Below, piece after piece: positions 18,025 through 25,221 of a stretch of 64,000 nucleotides of DNA; the stretch's first letter is position 1, and every line of letters starts with the position of its first letter. A program made the position numbers and the translations under genes. Source of the DNA: Enterovibrio paralichthyis (GTDB taxonomy: Bacteria; Pseudomonadota; Gammaproteobacteria; Enterobacterales; Vibrionaceae); assembly GCF_019209835.1 (NCBI RefSeq), contig NZ_JAHUTS010000013.1:85281-149280 (forward strand), written 5' to 3'. The notes below the pieces were generated by a model. It saw only the letters and a list, made by a program, of their open reading frames with translations, made no database searches and was not told the DNA's origin.

Positions 18025-19383
18025 ATGGAACAGCTGGATGCTTTGAAGGAAAAAAGGGAAAACTATCATGCTCACCCTGAGCAGGAACCCGTTTTCATTG
18101 GCGGCATGACACCGTCACTTTTTCTGCGCAAATTGTTCGATTCAGCGGTCGATGCCGCTTTGCCTTACGGCAATATGGCGAACTTCTTGCCACATGACCG
18201 TACAGGAAAGCTGGTGGTAATTGGGGCAGGGAAGGCAGCAGCATCCATGGCTCAGTCGCTGGAAGAGCACTGGCAAGGCCCTTTGCAGGGCGTGGTCGTG
18301 ACCCGTTACCAACATGGCGCGCCGTGCCGTTTTATTGAAGTGGTGGAAGCCTCCCATCCGGTTCCTGACGACGAAGGGGAAAGGGTCGCCAAGCGGATCC
18401 TGAACCTTGTCTCCGACCTTGACGAAAACGACACCGTGATTTGTCTCCTTTCAGGCGGAGGCTCAGCGCTGCTCAGTTTGCCTGCTCCGGGTATTTCGTT
18501 TGCAGAAAAGCAGGCTATAAACAAGGCGCTGCTTAAATCCGGTGCGGCGATTGATGAAATAAACTGCGTTCGTAAGCACCTGTCGGCGATTAAAGGCGGG
18601 CGGCTGGCAATGGCGGCCTATCCAGCCACCATGCTGACGCTGGCAATATCCGATGTGCCGGGTGATGCAGAAGATGTGATTGCCTCGGGCCCAACCGTCG
18701 CAGACCCAACAACCCGCCGGGATGCCATCAATATCCTCGATAAGTACGATATTCCGGTAAGTCTGGACGTGACAAGGTGGCTGGAAAGTGACGCCTCTGA
18801 GACCCCAAAACCGGGTGATCCACGACTTTTCAACAGCCGGTTGGAGATAATCTCTACGCCGATGAAATCATTATTGGCTGCACAGGAAGAAGCCGAAGCC
18901 ATGGGCATTCCAGCTTATATTCTTGGTGACAATTTGGAAGGAGAAGCGCGGGATGTCGCTTTGGTGCATGCTGCAATGGCAACCAGCGCAGCAAGGCATG
19001 ACCAGCCATTTCCCGTCCCCTGCGTGATCCTCTCTGGCGGGGAGACCACGGTGACAGTCAAAGGCAATGGGCGAGGCGGTCGTAACTGCGAGTTTTTACT
19101 TTCTCTCTATCAGGCTTTAGAAAAAGCGCCTGATGTCAGGGGGCGGATCTATGCACTTGCCTGTGATACCGATGGTATTGATGGGGTGGAAGACAACGCG
19201 GGTGCAGAGCTGAAACCGTCCTTTTATGCAGCGGCAGAAGTGCTGGGATTGTCGCCGGGTGACTATCTTGCTGACAATGACAGCTATGGCTTCTTTCAGG
19301 CGTTAAATGCCTTGATCCTGACCGAGCCTACCCGCACTAACGTCAACGATTTCAGAGCAATCCTTATCCTGCCAGAAGCCTGA
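18025..19383 (+). CDS. Glycerate 2-kinase, MOFRL type
   Basis: This 452-residue protein of the DUF4147/MOFRL family phosphorylates D-glycerate to 2-phosphoglycerate, which enters glycolysis. N-terminal domain motifs are VIGAGKAAASMAQ, EASHPVPDDEG, LLSGGGSALLSLPAPG and NCVRKHLSAIKGGRLA. The C-terminal MOFRL part has LSGGETTVTVKGNGRGGRNCEF and CDTDGIDGVEDNAGA. Relatives have been labelled TtuD or hydroxypyruvate reductase; in this context glycerate kinase is the sensible reading and completes the glyoxylate-to-glycerate route. A GGAG lies 8 bases before the ATG. It is distinct in sequence from the GarK/GlxK kinases of E. coli. Confidence 0.88.
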   Translation: MEQLDALKEKRENYHAHPEQEPVFIGGMTPSLFLRKLFDSAVDAALPYGNMANFLPHDRTGKLVVIGAGKAAASMAQSLEEHWQGPLQGVVVTRYQHGAPCRFIEVVEASHPVPDDEGERVAKRILNLVSDLDENDTVICLLSGGGSALLSLPAPGISFAEKQAINKALLKSGAAIDEINCVRKHLSAIKGGRLAMAAYPATMLTLAISDVPGDAEDVIASGPTVADPTTRRDAINILDKYDIPVSLDVTRWLESDASETPKPGDPRLFNSRLEIISTPMKSLLAAQEEAEAMGIPAYILGDNLEGEARDVALVHAAMATSAARHDQPFPVPCVILSGGETTVTVKGNGRGGRNCEFLLSLYQALEKAPDVRGRIYALACDTDGIDGVEDNAGAELKPSFYAAAEVLGLSPGDYLADNDSYGFFQALNALILTEPTRTNVNDFRAILILPEA

Positions 19384-19424
19384 AATGCGAAGGTTTCTTG
19401 TGGATGCACTGGATGATCGCTGTG

Positions 19425-19463
19425 GGATTCATTAAAGTTGTGGTTACGCACTTTAATGAATCC
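19425..19463. promoter_or_regulatory. Perfect 14-bp inverted repeat before the RutR-like regulator
   Basis: Arms GGATTCATTAAAGT (19425-19438) and ACTTTAATGAATCC (19450-19463) are separated by 11 bases. No T run follows, so it is not an obvious terminator. It ends 11 bases before the regulator's ATG, which suits an autoregulatory operator of a dimeric TetR-type protein, or an mRNA hairpin that would affect the start site. Confidence 0.55.
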
Positions 19464-19474
19464 ACGGATGGGCA

Positions 19475-20089
19475 ATGTCACGTATCAGGACGAAAAATCA
19501 GGAAAAAATCATCGAAGTGGCCAGCCAGCTGTTCGCAGAAAAAGGCTATGCGGCAACCACGACGGCTGAAATCGCCCAGCGTGCTGAAATTCCCAAGCCC
19601 AACCTCTATTACTACTTCAGCACCAAAGACAACCTCTACCGCGCAGTGCTGGAAAGCGTGACCCAGCCTTTGCTGGAAGCCTCATACCCGATAGAACAGC
19701 TTGATGACCCACGGGAAGCGATTACCCAATATATCCGCACCAAACTCCATATCTCCAAAGAGCACGCTGCCGCTTCTAAAACCTTCGCCGCAGAAGTGAT
19801 GGCCGGCGCACCACACCTTCCGAGAGACATTGCCGAAGCGCTGTTGGATCAGTCCAAAATGATCCTGAGTAAGTTCGAGCGCTGGATAGAGAAGGGTTGG
19901 ATGGATCCTGTCTCCCCCAAACACCTGATGTTTATGCTCTGGTCATCCACCCAGACTTACGCAGACTTCAACTGGCAGATTTGTCAGGTCAGCGGTCAGT
20001 ATGAGTTGGACGACAACGACTTCGAAGAAGCGGCCACGTTTCTGACCAATATGGTGCTGAGAGGGTGCGGGGTGAAGCATGCAGACTGA
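19475..20089 (+). CDS. TetR-family regulator, RutR-like
   Basis: This is a 204-residue TetR-type DNA-binding protein. The helix-turn-helix is at residues 15-60 (LFAEKGYAATTTAEIAQRAEIPKPNLYYYFSTKDNLY). The C-terminal domain matches RutR of E. coli: REAITQYIRTKLHISKEHAAASKTFAAE, AGAPHLP, and LMFMLWSSTQTYADF. RutR senses uracil and controls pyrimidine and purine genes, so a nucleobase-related ligand is plausible here, but the ligand residues cannot be checked by eye. It follows the glycerate kinase gene by 91 bases, a gap filled by a large inverted repeat. The ribosome site is weak. Confidence 0.85.
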   Translation: MSRIRTKNQEKIIEVASQLFAEKGYAATTTAEIAQRAEIPKPNLYYYFSTKDNLYRAVLESVTQPLLEASYPIEQLDDPREAITQYIRTKLHISKEHAAASKTFAAEVMAGAPHLPRDIAEALLDQSKMILSKFERWIEKGWMDPVSPKHLMFMLWSSTQTYADFNWQICQVSGQYELDDNDFEEAATFLTNMVLRGCGVKHAD

Positions 20090-20102
20090 CGAATTGCTCT
20101 TG

Positions 20103-20149
20103 GTTCTTCCCCCTTTTAAAGGGGGAAGTTAGATGGGGGTTTTGGTTCT
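20103..20149. repeat. Palindromic intergenic repeat, copy 1 (left border of accessory segment)
   Basis: An 11-bp stem CTTCCCCCTTT / AAAGGGGGAAG with one central base (20106-20128) is followed by TTAGATGGGGGTTTTGGTT. A diverged copy lies in the opposite orientation at 23983-24030. The flanking tail is also shared, so this is a family repeat and not a chance hairpin. Confidence 0.75.
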
Positions 20150-20335
20150 TTGCGCTTTGGTGGTGTGAATTGGAAAGGGACAGAAATCATTTAGAGTCAG
20201 AGTTCTAATCCGCTCACTTCGGATAATTTAATTTTGGGGAAAACTAAGTAGACGACTTTGTTGTTGGAGAGCATTGGCTGCTGGCGCAGCCAAAAGAATG
20301 CTATTGCCTATTGACCTGAGAAGGGCTCATAAGTG
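20150..20335. other. Non-coding stretch between repeat copy 1 and the first HEPN gene
   Basis: No convincing gene is present. There is a hairpin GGCTGC/GCAGCC inside a GCATT/AATGC outer stem (about 20271-20301), downstream of the minus-strand HEPN gene but without a following T run on that strand. Confidence 0.4.
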
Positions 20336-21097
20336 TTATGCATTTACCCGCCGAACCAAAGTCTTACTGCACCCAATACTAAGAAGATGGCGCCTAAGAT
20401 TTTTATCTATATGACTATCCAATAAGTGGACTAAAAATTCTACATCTTCTATGACCTTGCTTACTTCAGAAGAGGAAATTTTAGTCAGACTAACCTTTGG
20501 TCTATCGCAATTATGAATGCAGTCATGCCTCCTCTGAATTAAAACAGCATACCGACTGGATAGCTTTTCAACCATTGCCTTCTTTTTCTTTTCTTTGTCA
20601 GGGTTAGAAAGCTTTCTATAATCTGTCGCCGTTATTCCCATCAAACGATGCTTGGCCGATTTATTTAAAAGCCAATCTTCCATCATCGGTTTACCAAGAA
20701 TCTTATTGGAATCATCCATAATATGGTTGAATAGGTCTTTTATCTTAACCAATGAAAGAACATTATCTTTTTCTATTAGCTCTCGGGCCGCGTTTCGCCA
20801 TTTCCAGTTAGAGTTTGTCGTGTGCGCTTGAAGTAAAGAGCTAATTGGTAACTTTAGCGATTTAATCTTGTCATTTAGTCTAATAGCATTGTCGAAATTT
20901 TTTGCATTCAGGATCTTCGACAAGACATCTGCGAAGGCATCACAGAAATACGCATCTAGTGCACCAATCGCCATCATCCAAGAAGCTCGGTATATATCGT
21001 CTTTCAACGTGGAGTCAGACAAAGAGTCAGCATGACTCTTCAGCTCTCTTGATCGTTGAATATCCTGACTAAAGTGGCTTAAGGCCGTCTTTGGCAT
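20336..21097 (-). CDS. HEPN-domain protein, RiboL-PSP-HEPN-like
   Basis: This 253-residue soluble, mostly helical protein starts with an Asp-Ile helix and IYRASWMMAIGALDAYFCDAF (residues 35-55). It carries QRRHDCIHNCDRP near residues 188-200, where Arg190 and His195 form the R-x4-H motif of HEPN ribonucleases. This order (RASW..AIGALDAYF then RRHDxIHN-D) fits the RiboL-PSP-HEPN group. Family members are RNases found in toxin-antitoxin, abortive-infection and other conflict systems; the function here is inferred. The start is supported by AAGGA 7 bases upstream. It faces away from the DUF262-HEPN pair and lies within an A+T-rich accessory segment. Confidence 0.75.
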   Translation of the reverse strand: MPKTALSHFSQDIQRSRELKSHADSLSDSTLKDDIYRASWMMAIGALDAYFCDAFADVLSKILNAKNFDNAIRLNDKIKSLKLPISSLLQAHTTNSNWKWRNAARELIEKDNVLSLVKIKDLFNHIMDDSNKILGKPMMEDWLLNKSAKHRLMGITATDYRKLSNPDKEKKKKAMVEKLSSRYAVLIQRRHDCIHNCDRPKVSLTKISSSEVSKVIEDVEFLVHLLDSHIDKNLRRHLLSIGCSKTLVRRVNA

Positions 21098-21130
21098 AAT
21101 TTTTCCTTAAGATGCATAACAGCTTATTAG

Positions 21131-21146
21131 CGGGCAACTTGCCCGT
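21131..21146. repeat. Small hairpin upstream of the first HEPN gene
   Basis: CGGGCA-ACT-TGCCCG forms a six-bp stem with a three-base loop. It would lie in the leader of the minus-strand HEPN gene, 34 bases before its start. Confidence 0.4.
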
Positions 21147-21147
21147 T

Positions 21148-21275
21148 TAGTAGAAATCCGGGACGCCCGATTAGTCCGCGTACGCTTGTGCCAGCTTACC
21201 ATATAGCTGAGCAAAATCAGTGAGCTGAGTTTTATGGTTGCAACTTGAATGGGATAAAACGGGCGTCCCGTACTA
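21148..21275. repeat. REPIN/MITE-like pair of inverted 11-bp units
   Basis: CGGGACGCCCG (21159-21169) and its exact inverse CGGGCGTCCCG (21260-21270) are 90 bases apart. Each unit is itself nearly palindromic and is preceded, in its own orientation, by a TAGTA or GTAG tetranucleotide-like sequence. This is the layout of paired REP elements or a small non-autonomous element. No transposase is present in the window. Confidence 0.4.
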
Positions 21276-21980
21276 AAAACCAGCTCATTATTGCTATATT
21301 CATTTCACTGTATATTTACACAGATGAAATGCATGAGAAAAATTTAGACTTTGTGGGATGATTCGAGCACTCGGTTGGTTGAAGCGCTAACTTACTTTGG
21401 GGCAGCAACGTGCCAGAACAGATCGGTCTGACATGAGTAGGGACATTTATGTGTCAGTGGCTTTGCTAAATTAGCAATTTATGAATAACTTATTATAAGG
21501 TAAGTCCGGCAATTAATACTTCTTCGTACAATGCGTACAATGCGTACTTTGCCTGCTTATATTTAAATCCAATGCAACCTCTTGTATTTATAGGTTTATT
21601 ATTGAAGTATCTCGAAATGAGTAAGAATTCCATTTTTCGAGAGTTAGTAGTGACAATTGACCAAGGAAGAAGTCGCTGTGCTGTGTTTTAAATCCGTGAT
21701 AATAGTCACGAATTGGGACGAGGGAAATCCGATTTCTCCCGAATGTAAAGGCTTATGAGAATTGCAAAAGGTTGGGAGCTAACCATTAGTAAAGATTGGG
21801 AATAGTTCAAAATGTTACGCGATTTGAAGTAGTATGTTAATTAAGATTGTTAACATTCTATGCCCTTGATTGAAGCACCGGAATAAAAGTCGGGCACCAG
21901 AAGCTATTCTGGCTTTTTTTGCATTAAATTTCAGTGTATTATGCCAATAAATCAATCTAACAACTATATAGAGCGTCAGT
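21276..21980. other. A+T-rich intergenic region with hairpins, possible small RNA
   Basis: No gene longer than about 40 codons with a ribosome site is visible. Features seen are a tandem TACAATGCG repeat near 21535-21550, a CGTGA/TCACG hairpin near 21694-21709, and a GGGAAAT/ATTTCTCCC hairpin near 21721-21740. A strong terminator follows at 21897-21919. The terminator lies upstream of the DUF262 gene, with no protein gene before it on that strand. Confidence 0.45.
21897..21919 (+). terminator. Terminator with no obvious upstream gene
   Basis: CCAGAA-GCTA-TTCTGG is followed by C and seven T residues. It stands 62 bases before the DUF262 start and about 800 bases from any plus-strand protein gene, so it may end a small RNA or insulate the operon. 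Confidence 0.7.
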
Positions 21981-23144
21981 ATGAACGATATAACAGATCA
22001 AGAAATCGAATCGTACCCGATAAACGAGTTTCAGCTAACAACCACACCAAACGACTTTAATATTTCGACAATAATTTCTTTTATAAGCTCTAAGGTTTTT
22101 AAGATCCCTGCGTTTCAAAGACACTACGTATGGGATATAAAACGCGCATCGAAACTAATTGAATCTCTTCTTATTGGTTTACCAATCCCTCAAATATTTT
22201 TATATGAAAGTGGTAAAAATGAGTTCTTGGTAATTGATGGCCAACAACGTCTGATGACACTTTACTACTTTTTTAATGGTCGTTTCCCTAAGAAGGAAAA
22301 GCGGTCAGAATTAAGAGCTATTTTTGATGAGCAAGGTTATATCCCTGAAAAGATAATGCAGGATGACAACTACTTCCAAAGATTTAACCTAAGACTAGAT
22401 GGATTAGTTGATGGACAAGAAAATCGTTTCAACGGGAAAAACTACAATACATTAGGTGAAAGTCAAATGGCTCTCAACCTGGCAACAATAAGAAACATGA
22501 TCATTAAACCAGTAGCAACTGAAGATGACGAAGATGGAGCCATGTTTGAGATATTCAACCGACTGAATAGTGGCGGTATGAATTTGACTCCACAAGAAAT
22601 TAGAATGAGTCTATATCATTCTAAATTCAACGTAAGCCTAATAAATTTAAACGAGAACAATATTTGGCGTAACACCATTCTCGGAAAAGACATTGTCGAC
22701 ATGAGACTAAATGATGTTGAAGCTATTCTACGTACGCTAGCAATGGTACATAGCCGCGAAGAATATAAAACCACAATATCTGGTTTTCTAAATACATTCT
22801 CGAATGCAACAAAATCATTTTCTCAAGAAGATACAGATTTCTTCAAAGAACTTTGGGATAGCTTCATGGTGGCATGTGAAGGTTTGCAAGTTGAAGATTT
22901 TAGAACTGGTGCTAGTCGTTTGAGTATTACTTTATTCGAGTCAGTATTCTATGCAGCGTGCCGTTCGTCTGTAGAACAAAAAAATGTAAACATACCGAAA
23001 ATCACCTCAGAATACTTAGCTCTCTTGAAGTCAGACGATATATTCATTGAGTCTAGTACAGGTAAAACGACTCGAAGAGACAGTGTAGTGATGAGAACTG
23101 ACCGTGCTAGAACTCTGCTACAGGAATATATCAATGGCCAATGA
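21981..23144 (+). CDS. DUF262 (ParB/Srx-like) protein, GmrS-type N-terminal module only
   Basis: This 387-residue protein shows the DUF262 core: FKIPAFQRHYVW (residues 40-51), LIESLLIGLPIPQIFLYE, and VIDGQQRLMTLYYFFNG, with DGQQR at 86-90. A second conserved block, FEIFNRLNSGGMNLTPQEIRMSLYH, lies near residues 190-215. In GmrSD-type restriction enzymes and SspE this module hydrolyses NTPs or acts as a nuclease and is joined to a DUF1524 HNH domain. Here no HNH motif is visible and the protein stops after the helical part. Its end overlaps the next gene by 11 bases, so it is coupled to the HEPN protein. Codon use is A+T-rich compared with neighbouring metabolic genes. Confidence 0.82.
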   Translation: MNDITDQEIESYPINEFQLTTTPNDFNISTIISFISSKVFKIPAFQRHYVWDIKRASKLIESLLIGLPIPQIFLYESGKNEFLVIDGQQRLMTLYYFFNGRFPKKEKRSELRAIFDEQGYIPEKIMQDDNYFQRFNLRLDGLVDGQENRFNGKNYNTLGESQMALNLATIRNMIIKPVATEDDEDGAMFEIFNRLNSGGMNLTPQEIRMSLYHSKFNVSLINLNENNIWRNTILGKDIVDMRLNDVEAILRTLAMVHSREEYKTTISGFLNTFSNATKSFSQEDTDFFKELWDSFMVACEGLQVEDFRTGASRLSITLFESVFYAACRSSVEQKNVNIPKITSEYLALLKSDDIFIESSTGKTTRRDSVVMRTDRARTLLQEYINGQ

Positions 23145-23712
23145 TGATTCTGGACGAAGAGCTATTTGTGCACTCTATAATGACTATGGTGAGAATTACA
23201 ATTTCTTGATAGAAAATAGTCAGATCAGCATAGCCAATGACTACAAAGCTCAGTATTCCAAAGTAATGCTGCTATCTACAGCAAGTTATTTTGAAAGCAA
23301 GATTATCCAAATCATGTTTGAGATGTTGAACCCTAGTACGTGTTCAATTACTCACGGTTTTATGGAAACTAAAGCGTTAAAGCGCCAGTATCATACTCTT
23401 TTCAATTGGGACCAAAGCAACGCAAACCAATTTTTTTCACTGTTTGGTGCTGAGTTTAAAGAATTCATGAAAGCCAAGCTAGCTGAGGATACAGAGCTGA
23501 ATAGTAGTATTAGCGACTTCATGATCTTAGGATCTACAAGAAATAAGCTCGTACATGGGAATTACGCTACATTTCAGCTCACTCTAACGGCGGAAGACAT
23601 TTATGCTAAATTCGAAAGCGCCATTAAGTTTGTTGATTCATTGTTACCTTTGAGTGACGAATTCCGAAGAGTTCAATCCGAAGCTTCTGAAGAAGAACAA
23701 GAACCAGCTTAA
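23134..23712 (+). CDS. HEPN-domain protein coupled to the DUF262 gene
   Basis: This 192-residue helical protein has ASYFESKIIQIMFEML (about residues 50-65) and GSTRNKLVHGNYA. Arg136 and His141 give the R-x4-H HEPN motif, in the form RNKLVHGN seen in MAE_28990/MAE_18760-type and related HEPN proteins. I place the start at the ATG at 23134, which lies within the last codons of the DUF262 gene (11-base overlap, different frame), a strong sign of translational coupling and joint function. The C-terminus is acidic (SEASEEEQEPA). A likely role is an RNase effector or toxin controlled by the DUF262 partner, or the reverse; this is inference. A terminator follows. Confidence 0.72.
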   Translation: MANDDSGRRAICALYNDYGENYNFLIENSQISIANDYKAQYSKVMLLSTASYFESKIIQIMFEMLNPSTCSITHGFMETKALKRQYHTLFNWDQSNANQFFSLFGAEFKEFMKAKLAEDTELNSSISDFMILGSTRNKLVHGNYATFQLTLTAEDIYAKFESAIKFVDSLLPLSDEFRRVQSEASEEEQEPA

Positions 23713-23742
23713 AGTTAATATTTTAAATTGCATCTTTTAATA

Positions 23743-23767
23743 AAGGCTCCTTACGGAGCCTTATTTG
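23743..23767 (+). terminator. Terminator after the DUF262-HEPN operon
   Basis: AAGGCTCC-TTAC-GGAGCCTT (23743-23762) is followed by ATTT. It stands 30 bases after the HEPN stop. Confidence 0.8.
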
Positions 23768-23982
23768 TATATTATATGGGGGAGTTGAAAAGTTTTAAAA
23801 ACGTTGATAGTTAGTTCAAATTACCCCGTGATACAACACGGGAAGTCACGACGAACAGCATTAGAAGAATGGATAACTTCTAGTATAGCAAAACCCCATG
23901 AACAGGATGTGCATGAGTAAAAGGCCTATCCAGTAATGGGGCATGAACGTGCCATAGCAGTTCGACATGACAAGAGTATGGG
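23768..23982. other. Non-coding stretch after the DUF262-HEPN operon
   Basis: No gene is supported. There is a small CCGTG/CACGG hairpin near 23826-23842, and the stretch runs into repeat copy 2. Confidence 0.4.
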
Positions 23983-24030
23983 CAAAACCAACCCCATCCT
24001 AACCTTCCCCTTGAAAAGGGGAAGGAACTA
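23983..24030. repeat. Palindromic intergenic repeat, copy 2 (inverted; right border)
   Basis: CCTTCCCCTT-GAA-AAGGGGAAGG (24003-24025) is preceded by AAAACCAACCCCATCCTAA, the inverse of the tail found in copy 1 at 20103-20149. The two copies face each other around the DUF262/HEPN genes. Confidence 0.75.
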
Positions 24031-24082
24031 AAAACTGGAGGCGCATTCAGTTTTGGGGACAAAATTGAGCTAGCCCAGTCTA

Positions 24083-24139
24083 TCCAATCCGATTAAACCT
24101 TGAACTGAAAAGTGACCGATTGCCCCTGATTAACTCAAC
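24083..24139 (+). repeat. Direct repeat A, upstream of the orphan gene
   Basis: CAATCCGATTAAA, AAAAGTG, TGCCCCTGAT and AACTCAAC occur in this order. The same order of blocks recurs at 25015-25066 with small gaps. The two copies flank the gene at 24363-24971. Confidence 0.6.
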
Positions 24140-24362
24140 AAATGACTTCTAAATGCACTCAAGAAAAGGCACTTTTAGAAAAAGTTCAATTTATCAGTTT
24201 CATCCCTGCGCGCTCGCCACCTCAAGTCTGTTATTTTATCCAGCACTTCCACATCAAGGATAGGCAAGGGCAGCGTTGTTTTTCCTAACTCCTTAAGGTG
24301 CCTGTCCATGTATTATTTAAGAGCGAATGTTCGTGCGAAAAAACAGGGGTACGATCAATAGT
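24140..24362. other. Non-coding stretch downstream of the orphan gene
   Basis: I see no gene or strong hairpin in this interval. Confidence 0.4.
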
Positions 24363-24971
24363 CTATTGGTCATTAATCTCAAAAGCATTCAGCCACTTAT
24401 CGCCCCATAGATATCGAGCAATCCAATATTGGTGAGGCTGAGTTATTTCTGGGTCTAATTTCAAATCATCAATAAGTTTTGATAAGTTTAGCTCTATGTT
24501 ATCGGTATCTAATGCTTGAAATATTTCATCTTTTGCAGTTAATGCATATGAATCGTCTTCATAGATATTGAAAAAGAAATCACATTTTTCATTGGTGGCA
24601 ACATGACCGATTCCTAAGAAACCTTCATCTTGAACGAGATAACTCAAGTAATCAGAATCTTTGTTTTTATTGACTTTTTCTAATGCGAACCAATCGCCAA
24701 TGTTATCTGAACTGTTATCTGGGATTGGGAATGCAATAAACGTTGAAATCAGATCTTTTTCGACGAGCCTTTTTATAAGGTTGTAGGCGTGAAGATAATC
24801 TTCAAAGTAAATCCTAGATGTCATCCCTTGAGCATCATGGCAAATGTTGAGTTTTGGGAGGTATTCAAAATCCTTGTTCAGATATTTGTTGGCAATTCCC
24901 CGAATGATGTCGAAACCAGCTTTACTCACTGTGTGCCTCCCGGTATATGTGCTTTGTTCATAAGCTTTCAC
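24363..24971 (-). CDS. Orphan hypothetical protein (202 aa)
   Basis: I do not recognise this protein. It is acidic, has no signal peptide or membrane segment, and ends with HQYWIARYLWGDKWLNAFEI. The start appears to be GTG at 24969-24971, with only a weak GAG upstream; no good internal ATG start is available before residue 50. Codon use is A+T-rich. It is a single gene flanked by direct repeats, in the accessory segment next to HEPN genes. An immunity-type or cargo protein would be guesswork. Confidence 0.55.
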   Translation of the reverse strand: MKAYEQSTYTGRHTVSKAGFDIIRGIANKYLNKDFEYLPKLNICHDAQGMTSRIYFEDYLHAYNLIKRLVEKDLISTFIAFPIPDNSSDNIGDWFALEKVNKNKDSDYLSYLVQDEGFLGIGHVATNEKCDFFFNIYEDDSYALTAKDEIFQALDTDNIELNLSKLIDDLKLDPEITQPHQYWIARYLWGDKWLNAFEINDQ

Positions 24972-25014
24972 TCTTACTCAATCTAACAATACAACTAACA
25001 TTTGACCATCCGGA

Positions 25015-25066
25015 TACAATCCGATTAAAACTAAAAAGTGCCTGACTGCCCCCTGATGAACTCAAC
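25015..25066 (+). repeat. Direct repeat B, upstream side of the orphan gene
   Basis: CAATCCGATTAAAACTAAA, AGTG, TGCCCCCTGATGAACTCAAC repeat the order of blocks seen at 24083-24139. The copies are about 930 bases apart. Confidence 0.6.
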
Positions 25067-25071
25067 CAACA

Positions 25072-25101
25072 CCTGCAACTAACCCTACTGTCAGTTGCAG
25101 G
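25072..25101. repeat. Hairpin with 9-bp arms
   Basis: CCTGCAACT (25072-25080) and AGTTGCAGG (25093-25101) are separated by 12 bases, directly after direct repeat B. There is no T run, so its role is unclear. Confidence 0.45.
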
Positions 25102-25221
25102 TTGTGACTGTTCCCCTCCCAAAAGCTATCCCCCGGTGGAACAAACGGCTCCCTTTCCCTTGCTGCTGATGGTCATCGATACCCATCATCATCCCTGTGT
25201 TTAAACAAAGAATTAATTGTA

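Noticed and set aside
21148..21275. Integron attC site
   Set aside because: The required RYYYAAC and GTTRRRY core sites are absent; the inverted units fit a REP-type pair better.
21572..21691. 39-codon frame starting MQPLVFIGLLLKYLEM
   Set aside because: No ribosome site or similarity; chance in an A+T-rich region is more likely.
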